Below, in pieces: positions 28,369 to 39,100 of a DNA stretch of 56,098 nt. Numbering within the stretch: the stretch's first letter is position 1; each line of letters starts with the position of its first letter. Source of the stretch: Pseudomonadota bacterium (GTDB lineage Bacteria; SAR324; NAC60-12); the NCBI GenBank assembly GCA_004213175.1, contig SHAT01000008.1, forward strand, positions 1-56,098, written 5' to 3'. The notes beneath the pieces were generated by a model. That model was not told the origin of the DNA, ran no database searches, and saw only the letters and a list, made by a program, of their open reading frames with translations. The position numbers were made by a program, and so were the translations under genes.

Positions 28369-28683
28369 GTGAATCCCACTATCTACAAACAAATCTATGA
28401 GATTATTCGCTTAATCCCTTCTGGTAAAGTGGCGACTTATGGTCAAATTTCAGAAATTGTTGGCTATTGTACCGCGAGAATGGTGGGTTATGCTGTGTCT
28501 TCAATTCCTTTGAGCTCTGTTATCCCATGGCAAAGAGTAATCAATTATAAGGGGGAGATTAGTCTAAGAAGCAGCGGATCTGGTGGTGAATTAGTTCAGC
28601 AAAAACTACTGGAATCAGAAGGTGTTAAATCTGATCAGTCGGGTAGAACCGATCTTGAACAATATCGCTGGGAAGGCGAGTAA
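28369..28683 (+). CDS. Alkyltransferase-like (ATL) protein, MGMT family lacking the acceptor Cys
   Basis: GTG start; 'IPSGKVATYGQISEIVG', 'VGYAVSS', 'IPWQRVINYKGEIS' where MGMT has PCHRV. Confidence 0.88.
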   Translation: MNPTIYKQIYEIIRLIPSGKVATYGQISEIVGYCTARMVGYAVSSIPLSSVIPWQRVINYKGEISLRSSGSGGELVQQKLLESEGVKSDQSGRTDLEQYRWEGE

Positions 28684-28827
28684 TTCAATAATCTGCTTTT
28701 CTAAACTTGTTTAAAGAACACTGAAATTTTCCAGAGATTTATTTTTCAGAAATGCAAAAAGGAACCTGAAAATTAACAATATCCGTATATTCCCAGATTT
28801 AAAAAAAGAAATCTGAATTTCTTAGTT

Positions 28828-30231
28828 TCAATTAACCATCAAACGCTCAGCCATATAAACAACCGGGTGGAGGACACGAAGATTAATATTATTACTTCGT
28901 ATACCTGCACGTATTTGATAAAGACATCCTGGGTTAGCGGTGACAATGGTACTCGCTTTTGGATTTTCGGCCAGCGTTTGACAAATCGACTCAGTTTTAC
29001 GATTCAAAATCGCCGAAGAGAGTCCTGGTTGAACGAGGTTATATATTCCCGCAGAACCACAACACCAGTTTGATTCATTGAGTACTACCAGTTTAACGCC
29101 AGGCAAGCTGTTCAAAAGTTTTCTCGGATTTTCGTCAACTTTTTGTGCATGCATCAAATGGCACGGTGAATCATAGAGAACAATATCTTCATCCTTACTC
29201 CACGGAAGATTTGCCAGTAAATCCATATAAGCAGAGAGGAATTCGAGAATATCGGTGACTTTATTTTCAAAGTTTTGCAAACCCACAGCAGACCATACAT
29301 CTTTTTGAGTTTGATCATCTGAATCCATGAAAAGGTGGTGATATTCCTGCAACTGTGCTCCGCAGCCTGCAGAATTAGTGATGATCGCATCCAAATGACG
29401 ATTATTAAATGCTGTAATGTTTTTCATAGCAAATTCACGTGCGGTTTTTCTGTCTCCACTGTGAACGTGTAACGCTCCACAGCAGCTTTGATTGCTAGGA
29501 ACCACAACTTCACAGCCAATATGCCGTAGCAAAGTCAGGGTGGAATTATGGATAGCATTTTCTGAAACATCCATTATACACCCCGAAAACATTCCGACTC
29601 TTAAATTTTCTTCTCGGATTTGAGAAGCATCTCCATGCTTTCCTTCCGCTGAAAAAGAAGGTAGAATTTGATCGGCATGTTTACGTTTAAAAGATTCTCC
29701 TGAACATTTTGGCAGCAAATACTGCTGAAAAACAAATGCTTGAGGTAGTAGTTTAGCCATAAAAGTATTGGTGATCAGTTTAGGAAATCCACTGGCAGCA
29801 TATATTTTCATAATCCAACTTGCAATGATCAGCAGATTAGTGGAACGGAAAAGTCCTCTCAACAAGAACAAACGTAAGATTCGCTCTTTTAAACTTTGCT
29901 GGGTATTTTCCAAAATGATGCCACGTGCTTTTTCCAGTAATTCGCCGTAAGGAACACCGGAAGGACAGGCAGTTTCGCAGGCACGGCAATCTAGACAACG
30001 ATTAAGTGGATCAATCACTTCAGCTTCGAGTTCAAGCTCGCCCTCCCAAAGTCCCCGCATTAAATAGAGTCGACCCCGTGGTGAGTCTTTTTCATCACCC
30101 AATTCCCTGTACGTGGGACAGTTATCCAGGCAGAGTCCACAATGTACGCATTTGAGTATATTATCAAAATCAGCCTGACGGAAAAGTTCTTTAGTCGATA
30201 GAACCGTTTTTTGTGAAACATTAATACTCAT
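28828..30231 (-). CDS. glcF: Glycolate oxidase iron-sulfur subunit
   Basis: Two 4Fe-4S motifs 'CVHCGLCLDNCPTY' and 'CLDCRACETACPSGVPYG'; CCG domains; operon with glcE and glcD. Confidence 0.93.
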   Translation of the reverse strand: MSINVSQKTVLSTKELFRQADFDNILKCVHCGLCLDNCPTYRELGDEKDSPRGRLYLMRGLWEGELELEAEVIDPLNRCLDCRACETACPSGVPYGELLEKARGIILENTQQSLKERILRLFLLRGLFRSTNLLIIASWIMKIYAASGFPKLITNTFMAKLLPQAFVFQQYLLPKCSGESFKRKHADQILPSFSAEGKHGDASQIREENLRVGMFSGCIMDVSENAIHNSTLTLLRHIGCEVVVPSNQSCCGALHVHSGDRKTAREFAMKNITAFNNRHLDAIITNSAGCGAQLQEYHHLFMDSDDQTQKDVWSAVGLQNFENKVTDILEFLSAYMDLLANLPWSKDEDIVLYDSPCHLMHAQKVDENPRKLLNSLPGVKLVVLNESNWCCGSAGIYNLVQPGLSSAILNRKTESICQTLAENPKASTIVTANPGCLYQIRAGIRSNNINLRVLHPVVYMAERLMVN

Positions 30232-31436
30232 GCTTCCAACTCCAAATCGTAATAACTGGAGGAAAAAACCCCTGCGGGATCCAAATGACGTTTAAGCCTT
30301 TGAGTCAATGAATAACCACTGGCCACACCTAATTTTCCCAAATCCTGGATCGAACTTTCTATATCACCACTAACCCAACGCAGTTTGCTGTCGGGATGAG
30401 CGAGAGCGGATTTTATTTTTTCAAGATGCTGAAGCTGTTCTTTCCTGTTGCTGCTTTCATGCATGAAATAAATGTCGCCGCCGATCGGATGAATGAGCAT
30501 TTTGAAATTTTCTTTGTGGAACTTTTCAAAAGGGAAATTAAGAATATTTGCCGTAGCAGCAGTCGCGAACACATGAAAATGTGATTCCGACATTTCCCAT
30601 GCATTCCGTATTTCCAATAAAAACCCATAAAACCTTTTACCTCCAGGTGTAAATTTTTGTCCAGGAAATAATTCCCCGTCAGCAAGTACCGTCAAATTTT
30701 TCCCAAAAACATTGCTTATTTCCCTTTCAATACGGTTTCGGTTCGGCTCGTTTCCGGAATATCCTAACCCCAAAAGCCAGTTTGAATCCAATGTTGAAAC
30801 AGCTTGAATCCAGTCTAGAGGAATTCTGCGTTTGTGAAGTTCCTCTACTTGAGGTAACCACGATTCTGAGTTAAAAATCCCAAACATTCCATGAGCCTCA
30901 ACAGGTTTTGGCATTACCTTAAAGTTGACCGCGGTTATAACTCCTAATCCTCCCTGGCTTCCTAGCATCATCCGAGTCAGGTCATATCCGGAAACATTTT
31001 TTACTACTTTTCCTCCGGCTTGAACTATTTCGCCTTTGCCGTTTATATATTCGATACCAATAATGCAGTCACGAAGTCCGCCCATATTCATGCGGTTCGG
31101 CCCAAAATCATTGCATGCCACTATCGAACCTACAGAGGAATCAGGGAACCACGGATTTACAGGCAACAACATATTACTTTTTTCAAGCATTTCCTGGAGT
31201 AATGTGATACCCATACCTGCCTCCACGCCGACAACCATGTCCTCAGGATCAAAAAAACGTGTTGCGTTGAGTTTTTTTAGGGAAAGAAAAACATTAGAAT
31301 TATCGGCGGATTTTCTGTAATTTACGCTTACAAAACGGGAGCCTTTACCGCAAATCCGGAATGCCTGCTTTGTCTCTATGCGACTGGAAACCCAACTTTG
31401 AATTTCTTCAAGTGAGCCCGATTCAAAAGTACTCAT
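30228..31436 (-). CDS. glcE: Glycolate oxidase FAD-binding subunit
   Basis: FAD_binding_4 features; between glcD and glcF with overlapping ends. Confidence 0.9.
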   Translation of the reverse strand: MSTFESGSLEEIQSWVSSRIETKQAFRICGKGSRFVSVNYRKSADNSNVFLSLKKLNATRFFDPEDMVVGVEAGMGITLLQEMLEKSNMLLPVNPWFPDSSVGSIVACNDFGPNRMNMGGLRDCIIGIEYINGKGEIVQAGGKVVKNVSGYDLTRMMLGSQGGLGVITAVNFKVMPKPVEAHGMFGIFNSESWLPQVEELHKRRIPLDWIQAVSTLDSNWLLGLGYSGNEPNRNRIEREISNVFGKNLTVLADGELFPGQKFTPGGKRFYGFLLEIRNAWEMSESHFHVFATAATANILNFPFEKFHKENFKMLIHPIGGDIYFMHESSNRKEQLQHLEKIKSALAHPDSKLRWVSGDIESSIQDLGKLGVASGYSLTQRLKRHLDPAGVFSSSYYDLELEA

Positions 31437-32914
31437 ACTACAATTCCTGATTTTGAAGCAACCATTTTAGTGTTATCTAGTGAAGAAGCTTGCTGAGGTG
31501 GAGTCCCGCTTTTTGATTCTGCGCAACGTCCGGGTTGTGGAAAAATCTTGCCGGGATTGAGTAAATTTTCCGGATTGAAAAATGCACGTACATTTTGCAT
31601 ATTATCGAGTGAATTCCCTGAATACAGCTCACTCATCCATTCCGCTTTTTCTATACCAATTCCGTGTTCTCCTGAAAGGCTTCCCCCGTATCTTATACAT
31701 GATGACAAAATTTCTTCCCCTATCGCATGTGCTTTTTCAACCTCCTGCTGATTTCCATAATCGTAGAGAATCAGAGGATGCAAATTACCATCACCTGCAT
31801 GAAAAACATTAGCCACAGTCAAACCGCTTTTTTTGGCAATTTCGGCAATTTCATCCAACACTTCCGGCAGTTTGCTGCGAGGGATTACTCCATCTTGCAC
31901 ATAATAACTTGGTGAAATTTGACCTATTGCGCCAAAAGCTTCTTTGCGGGCTCGCCAAATTTTAGCGCGTTCAGCTTCATCAAGGGCACGTTTGACAGTT
32001 ATAGCTCCGGAATCTTTGAGTAATTTTTCAACTACATTTGCTTCTGCATCAAGACCGTCTGATAATCCGTCCAGTTCAACAATAAGCACAGCTTCAGCAT
32101 CAAGAGGGAAACCCGGCTTGAGGGCTTTTTCAACGGCATAAATTATTATTTTGTCCAGCATTTCCACAGCTGCAGGAATAATCCCTTGACCAATAATATT
32201 TGAAACAGATTCACAAGCTTCACGAACTGATTTGTAGATACCTAGCATCGTTACCGCTTTTTCGGGATTAGGCATAAGGCGGCAAGTTATTTTGGTGATA
32301 ATTCCGAATGTCCCTTCAGAACCGGTGACTAATCCTAGAAGATCAGGCCCAGGCTGTCCAAAATGATTAGCTCCAAGTGTGACGAGTTCTCCATCAGCTA
32401 AAACCATTTCTAACCCAAGAACATGATTGACGGTCACGCCGTATTTTAATGTATGAGGACCACCGGCATTTTCGGCGACATTGCCTCCGATTGTGCAGGC
32501 TTTTTGAGATGATGGGTCTGGAGCATAATGATAGCCATCTGCATTGACGTGTTCTGTAATTCGTAAATTAATAACTCCTGGGCCGACAGTGATTGTACGG
32601 TTAATAATGTCAACTTCATGTATTTCCTTGAAACGTGCCATTTCTATAATTACGCTTCGGTCCTGTGGAATTGCTCCGCCTGAAAGTCCTGTTCCCGCAC
32701 CTCGTGCGATAAAACTAATTTTGTGTTGATTGAGTAATTTGATAACAGATACCAGCTCATGGACTGTTCCTGGAAAAAGTACACCCATTGGGGGAGCAGT
32801 GTAAAGCGTCAGTCCATCACAACGGTAAGTGTAGAGAGTTACCTGATCATCCTTTACCCATCCTTTGCCCAAAATCCTTATAAATTGTTCACGGATATCA
32901 TTTTTAAATGACAT
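31433..32914 (-). CDS. glcD: Glycolate oxidase subunit GlcD
   Basis: 'ARGAGTGLSGGAIP', 'CTIGGNVAENAGGPHTLKYGVT', 'VFHAGDGNLHP', 'GGSLSGEHGIG'. Confidence 0.95.
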   Translation of the reverse strand: MSFKNDIREQFIRILGKGWVKDDQVTLYTYRCDGLTLYTAPPMGVLFPGTVHELVSVIKLLNQHKISFIARGAGTGLSGGAIPQDRSVIIEMARFKEIHEVDIINRTITVGPGVINLRITEHVNADGYHYAPDPSSQKACTIGGNVAENAGGPHTLKYGVTVNHVLGLEMVLADGELVTLGANHFGQPGPDLLGLVTGSEGTFGIITKITCRLMPNPEKAVTMLGIYKSVREACESVSNIIGQGIIPAAVEMLDKIIIYAVEKALKPGFPLDAEAVLIVELDGLSDGLDAEANVVEKLLKDSGAITVKRALDEAERAKIWRARKEAFGAIGQISPSYYVQDGVIPRSKLPEVLDEIAEIAKKSGLTVANVFHAGDGNLHPLILYDYGNQQEVEKAHAIGEEILSSCIRYGGSLSGEHGIGIEKAEWMSELYSGNSLDNMQNVRAFFNPENLLNPGKIFPQPGRCAESKSGTPPQQASSLDNTKMVASKSGIVV

Positions 32915-33084
32915 TTTTCTCCCTCAAATATTCCTCGTTACCCATTAGGTTTTTCTTGATCTGTGCTAATTTTACAAACAAAACACGACATTAAGTTAGA
33001 ATAATTTTGTGAATTACTGTATATTAAAACACTTGTTTTTACTATCAGTATAAACGATGAAATGAACTTTTTTCTTAAAGCAAA

Positions 33085-33798
33085 ATGAGTATTTACGGAT
33101 ACATTCGTTTGAACAGTCACCGTCCTGTCCCGAAAAATTTAAGACTCAATGAGCAAGCTCGTGTTATTCGAAGGTGGTCTGAAGATCAAGGTCTAAAAAT
33201 TACTAGAATTTTCCGAGATACTGAATACAGCAGTGCAAGTCTTGAATTACCAAACCTGAAAAAGCTGATTTCATTCATTGAACAGGGAAAAGTAGATGTA
33301 GTCGTTGTTGCGCGTTTGGACCGTTTTACAAGGACAATACGACTATATCAACAGTTGCTTAAATTATTCTCAGAACACAAAATACGCTTTATTTCAATCG
33401 CAGAAGAACTGGATTCAAAGACTAAAAGCGGTAAAAAAGTTTTGGAAACCATGGGGATAGTTGCTCTTTGGGACGCAAAATCAATACCAGACCGTACCCG
33501 TGACATGATTGAACGTAAACGAAAACTAGGCGAGCGTGTGGGCCATGCTCCTTTTGGCTACAAATATCAAAATAAACAACTCATTCCATTAGCAAAAGAA
33601 CTGAGCATTGCTTTAATCATCAGAGAAAAACGCGAACTTGAGAATTTCAGCTATCACAAAATAGCCCAGTTACTAAACAGGCAACGTTTGCGTGCGAAAC
33701 GCGGCGGGCGCTGGTATGCTGAAACTATCAAATGCATTTGTGAAAATCCACTTTACGAACTTTCATCATTTCCAGGAAAAGGCGCCGATTTTCGATAA
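33085..33798 (+). CDS. Serine recombinase (resolvase/invertase family) with altered catalytic motif
   Basis: 'MSIYGYIRLNSHRP', 'VVVARLDRFTRTIRLYQQLL', recombinase-type 'RVGHAPFGYKYQNKQLIP...IAQLLNRQRLRAKRGGRWYAETI'. Confidence 0.85.
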   Translation: MSIYGYIRLNSHRPVPKNLRLNEQARVIRRWSEDQGLKITRIFRDTEYSSASLELPNLKKLISFIEQGKVDVVVVARLDRFTRTIRLYQQLLKLFSEHKIRFISIAEELDSKTKSGKKVLETMGIVALWDAKSIPDRTRDMIERKRKLGERVGHAPFGYKYQNKQLIPLAKELSIALIIREKRELENFSYHKIAQLLNRQRLRAKRGGRWYAETIKCICENPLYELSSFPGKGADFR

Positions 33799-34916
33799 GG
33801 AGAATGAGGGCTGAACTCTTTGAGACCTCTACTGATAGCAATTTTTTCTTCTTCAAGAAATTTAGCAACTGAATTATGGAACCCTTTATGTTCCAACCAA
33901 TGTGCACTATATGTAATTTCTGGAAGGAACCCTCGCTGAATTTTGTGTTCACCCTGTGCTCCTGCTTCAAACAAACCTATTCCATGACGGATAGCATATT
34001 CTAGTGGTTGGTAGTAACATAATTCAAAATGTAAATTCCTATAGTTTCGGTTACAGCCCCAATAACGTCCATACAAACAATTTCCTCTTTTAAAATTAAT
34101 TGTTCCTGCTACACATTCCCCTTGTGCATAAGCCAGAATCAGCACAATGCTTTTTCGCATACTTTTGTAAATGCGCTGAAAAAATTCTTCTGATAAATAA
34201 GCTTGACCCCATTTTTTATTAGTTGTAGAGATGTAAAAAAGAAACATCTGTTGAATATGTTTAACGAGAATCGCTTCTCCTTCAAGCACTTCCACGTATA
34301 TCCTTTGATCCACTATTTTTTTGCGTTCACGTATAATTTCCTTGCGCCTTTTGCCTTTTAAAGTTTTTAAAAAATCTGCAAAATCACGATAATTATTGTT
34401 TCTCCAATGGAACTGAAAACTGTGACGGATGAGAAATCCCATTGCAGTAAAAGCAGGTAACTCTTCTGCTTTAATAAATAAAAAGTGTAAAGATGTACAC
34501 TGCCTATCACGCATAATTTTTAAGGCTCCTTCCATCAATTTTTTGCGTACATTATTAATGTCTGCTTTAGGATGCACAAGCAGTTTAGCTCCTGTTGCCG
34601 GAGTAAAAGGAATTGCTGAAACAAGCTTTGGATAGTAATTGAGACCTTGTTGTTCATAAGCTTTAGCCCATCCCCAGTCAAATATATATTCTCCATATCC
34701 ATTATTTTTTTCGTATAGACAGAGAGCTCCCTGAAGCTTTTGATCTTCCCACAAAACCAAATGGCATGGTTTCCATCCTGAGTCCTCTCCAACACAGGCA
34801 CTTTCTTCCAATGCTTCCAAAAAAGCATGCTCTGAAAAAGGGAATTCTGTCCCTGACAATGAATTCCATTGGGTGGATGATATCGCTCTTATGTTAGACT
34901 CAGATTTGAGTTGCAC
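33753..34916 (-). CDS. DUF482/FemAB-like GNAT-superfamily protein
   Basis: 'GWKPCHLVLWED..LQGALCLYEK', 'YPKLVSAIPFTPATGAKLL', 'RYWGCNRNYRNLHFELCYYQPLEYAIRHGIGLFEAGAQGEHKIQRGF'. Confidence 0.88.
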   Translation of the reverse strand: MQLKSESNIRAISSTQWNSLSGTEFPFSEHAFLEALEESACVGEDSGWKPCHLVLWEDQKLQGALCLYEKNNGYGEYIFDWGWAKAYEQQGLNYYPKLVSAIPFTPATGAKLLVHPKADINNVRKKLMEGALKIMRDRQCTSLHFLFIKAEELPAFTAMGFLIRHSFQFHWRNNNYRDFADFLKTLKGKRRKEIIRERKKIVDQRIYVEVLEGEAILVKHIQQMFLFYISTTNKKWGQAYLSEEFFQRIYKSMRKSIVLILAYAQGECVAGTINFKRGNCLYGRYWGCNRNYRNLHFELCYYQPLEYAIRHGIGLFEAGAQGEHKIQRGFLPEITYSAHWLEHKGFHNSVAKFLEEEKIAISRGLKEFSPHSPYRKSAPFPGNDESS

Positions 34917-35002
34917 AAACTTTTCAAAGAGTGGGTGAAACCGGTATGTAAATTAAGCTAGATATTTTGGAAGTAAGGTGTAATTAAAATCAAACTCTAA
35001 CG

Positions 35003-35998
35003 TTACTGGAGGCCAGGCATACGCACATAAAAAAGCTCGTCATTACGCATATAACTAACTATTTGTAATGAGGTTCGTTTAATGGAAGAGACATCCTTAA
35101 AAAAAACTACTTGAAAAGGTACTTCCTGATCTTTAGTATCCCCATTCATTGAATACTTTTTTTGCACATCTATTTCTCCATTTGAATAATGTGTGTCCAA
35201 ATCACCGGCATGACGAAGAGATTTAATATTCTCAGGGCTCAAGGTTCCCAATTCTTTATCAGAAAGTATAATTCCTGCTAATGTAAAGTGACTTGAAATC
35301 ATCTGTTCATTCTCATCAAAAGCTAATGCCTTTAATTGGATTTTTTTTACCTGATTAGACTTAAAAAAAGAATTGCGGATTGAGCCTTCTACTACAAATA
35401 ACGGAAGCCGATTATAACCGTTTTCTACTTTTCTTGCTTTAAATCCTTCCATGAATTCCAGCTGATGCATATTTCCACTTGTCAACTGGTGAAGAATAGC
35501 TAAGTCAAAAACTTTGAGATATCCTCCAATAAAACTCAAAAAAGCAATCCCCATGAGCGCAAACATAGTAAATAATAAGAATTTTTCCTGGAAACCACCA
35601 CCCCCCTTAAGCTTTTCCTTAGACTTTTTTGACTGCGATTGCTTTGTTTCTTTATGTTCGATTTTATTCGCGTTAGTTTGTTTTACTTTGTTGTTTTTTG
35701 TTGCAGCTTTTTGGTTTTTCAAGTCTTTCAACAGACTTTTGTCCAATTCACTCTGCTCTAATATTGGGTTTTTTATTGGTGAAGATTTCCTTTGAACATT
35801 TAAAGGACTATTTTTATTTGTTTTATTAGAAGTAGTTTTTTTTACGCCCAATTCTTCTAGGATTGAAGTAGCTGTATCCGATGCAAATTTTGTTTGTTGC
35901 GGCTTATCAGAGAAATCGGAAGCCCTTTCTTTGTGTAGCTGTTCTGAATTAGTTTCCCCGGAATTCAGTGAAAATTTTTGCGGCTTTCTAGCTATCAT
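35003..35998 (-). CDS. Single-TM protein with DUF3426-like C-terminal domain
   Basis: Lys-rich cytoplasmic segment, one TM, then 'FVVEGSIRNSFFKSNQVKKIQLKALAFDENEQMI'. Confidence 0.65.
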   Translation of the reverse strand: MIARKPQKFSLNSGETNSEQLHKERASDFSDKPQQTKFASDTATSILEELGVKKTTSNKTNKNSPLNVQRKSSPIKNPILEQSELDKSLLKDLKNQKAATKNNKVKQTNANKIEHKETKQSQSKKSKEKLKGGGGFQEKFLLFTMFALMGIAFLSFIGGYLKVFDLAILHQLTSGNMHQLEFMEGFKARKVENGYNRLPLFVVEGSIRNSFFKSNQVKKIQLKALAFDENEQMISSHFTLAGIILSDKELGTLSPENIKSLRHAGDLDTHYSNGEIDVQKKYSMNGDTKDQEVPFQVVFFKDVSSIKRTSLQIVSYMRNDELFYVRMPGLQ

Positions 35999-36125
35999 GA
36001 TTTTTAAGTTTTTTTAATGAAGCTTTCTTAAATAGTTTGTTTATCTAGTATGGATTAGAGAGACTGATTTTCACATTAGTTTGTGCAATAATCAAGTCTA
36101 CACTGGAAAAGGGACCCTAAATTTT

Positions 36126-39100
36126 TCAACTTCCTGTGATGACTCCGAGTAGGATAAACTGAGGTTTTTTATATTCCTTGTCATCCATTGGAAAGGCGAC
36201 TTCAAATTTTAGAGGTACTTGTAATAGTGATGCTGTGTCTATAGTCCATTCAATGCCCATTCCAGCATTTTTACGAAGTTTTGCTTTTTCGTATGAATCT
36301 CCTTGTGACCATATTTTACCCTGATCATAAAAAACTGTCCCCTGAATTTTAAAAGCGCTTACAAAACCCCACAAAGGTGCAGTAATTAAAGGGTACTTAA
36401 AATCCAATCTTGAGGCTAACAAATGTTCATCACTCAAAATTGTATGTTGAGGATATCCCCTCAATACACTAGGTCCCCCAAGTTGAAATTTTTTCTGAAG
36501 CGGAGTTTCACCGGTAGTAGCCGCATGAGTTATGTCCAACTGAAACAATTTCCTGTGACCTACATTTAGAATTTGAACCAAAGTTGCCTGACCCCTTACA
36601 TAAGAAAAATCACTTTTAAATAACAGTGCTGGTTGTTCGTTCCAAATTAACCATTTAAGTTCATAATAATCTTTCGCCCTTAAACTTCCGCTATTTTGAA
36701 ATTGAAAGGTGTTTGTTTCCCCTGTTTCTGTAATTTCACTTTTTCCAGAATTGTTGCCTGCAGAAAAAAGTTTTTCACGAGAAAAACTTGAATGGAATTT
36801 ATATTTGAGATCATCAGGGTTTTGTGACGGCTCATAAGTAGTCCTGACTCCCTGTGTGCGAACACCTCCATATTCACTTACACTAAAACCAGCTTCTAAA
36901 CCATACAACCACAGATCCTCTCTGTCCAGATTGAACATGTAAAGCCCCCGATGATTTTTTGTACCGTAGCCAGGTATCGCATATATACGATAGTTATCAA
37001 CCTTGTAGCGAATACCCACGCCAAACGAGTTACCATCAAATGCATTGTTGGCTAATCCTGGAACCAGCAACACTAATTGTTCTCGTTGTTTTTTCCAGTC
37101 TAAACCAAAACGAACCCGAAAAAATTCGAAAGAGTGATTATTAATCCTCGATGTTTCAAGTAATTGTTCATCTGGATCAAGTGAAATTTTTTCAGGAAAA
37201 CTTTCTGTAACAAACTGTATCGATTCCTGGGGTTTAATTCCTGGCAGCATCTTACGAATTTCTCTACCGTTTTTAGTCCTGAGTGCCACAACAAGAGGCA
37301 TTTTGGCAACACCAATTTTGTTAACCATTATTTCAGTTTCATATTTCCCGTTTGTTAAAGTCTTCGTAGTTGAATCTTCAATACTATAATCCAGGGTTTG
37401 AACTGTCAGGAACCACTGAGAAAAAAACCATTCCAATGACCCATAACCATCAACATAGTATAAACTCTCTGCAGGCAGCGGTGGTGCCCTGAGTGAAGGC
37501 TGATTAAATTTTTCAAAGGACTTTTGAATTTCTTTTAAGTCTACTAGTTTTTGCTGGTTATTTTTGAAAAAATGTTGGAGCCCCTTTTGAAATGCAATGT
37601 CCCCCAGCAAGTATTCCAGCATTGAAAAGACCATTGCTGATTTGTAAGTCAGTGTCTGTAAATATTTCTGGGAATCAGGATTTTCTCTGAAAGAAGATAA
37701 GATTGGATAACTCAATTTTGGAGAAATACTGTTTACCATACTTTCAAAATAATGATCACGGTAACGCGGATTCATCCAGTCAAATGTATCAAAAATGCCA
37801 GCATCCTGCCCAAACTTGTGCTGGAAAAAACGTAACCCAAAAAAAGCAGGAAGCCCCAAATTAAGCCATTGTTGTGTATCTTCGTTACTCCAGACTGATT
37901 CTCCAAACCAAAGTTGCGCCAGCCTCCGTGTCAAAAATCCAAGAGCCTGACGGTCCATGAATCCAGCGCGTTTATAATTTGGCAAGGGCACCAGAACAAG
38001 GTTATTTATAACATCTATTTGTTCATATTCTGCTTCCACTTCAACTATCCGAATAGATTCCCACGGTGATTTGAGACTAAAACGTTTCTGCATAAATTTT
38101 AAAAAGTCCGCTGTCCAATTGTGCAGAAGTTTTGCTCTTCGTTCATGACTTTTAAAATAAAATGAGACCAGTTTGGATTCTTTTTTTGTACTCGCCAGAA
38201 CAGACTTTTCAATAGAAAAGTTGACACCGTTTTTTCCATTAAGTTGCTGATGTAGATTGCTAAAAATCAAGGGGAATTCCTTAAGAGGGATTTTAGATAC
38301 TGGGAGAGATAACTTCTGACCAGCCAATAAATTATAATTTCCAGGCGTAGTAATTAATGTCCCACCCTGAACAGCTTCCAAACTGACCTCAAATGTCGCG
38401 GGAGATGGATTATTTCCCGAAGTTGCCCAGCTTGTCTCATTGAAAGTTTGATCCGCTTCCCAAATTAATAATTTTGGATGCCAATTCGTGGTCAGAAGCA
38501 TACCGTTTATCGTACCTTCCTGAGCATTTTCTGGGAATTTAGTTAAGAATTCCAGTTGAATTGTTGACTCTCCAGGAAAACCTTGTGTGTCTTGAAGATC
38601 CTTCGGCAGGAAAATACGTAAGAGCGCCCGAGATGTTGAATAACCAACCTCCAAATCCGGATTCTCTTCAAGTTTGTAACTTAGCTGTCTCTGCATTTTT
38701 GATGATTCAGGATCGAAGGAGTTGACAGATGTGATCTCCATATTTCCGGGACTAAAACCTTTTGGAGATTTTGGATCCTCAAGATTATCCTGAAAGCGAT
38801 TTAAAGAAAAAACCGGAACAATTTTGTGTTTTCTGATTCCTCGCTCGTCGGGAAAGAGGAAACGGTTTCCCGGCAATGCAAATAACAATTCATTATCCGG
38901 ATATGCTTTTCGAATGAAACGGACTTGCATTTTTCCAACAAGAAGTGTCTTATCATGGTTATAAGAAACTTCTATTTTATAATGAGGGAATTCGGAGGAT
39001 TTTGGATTACTTGCTTGTAAAAGCTGTGGTCTAGAAATAAAAAATAATCCGGTCAAAAACAAAATCCCTAACGCAAAAGGAAAAACAAAAAAGCTCCTGC

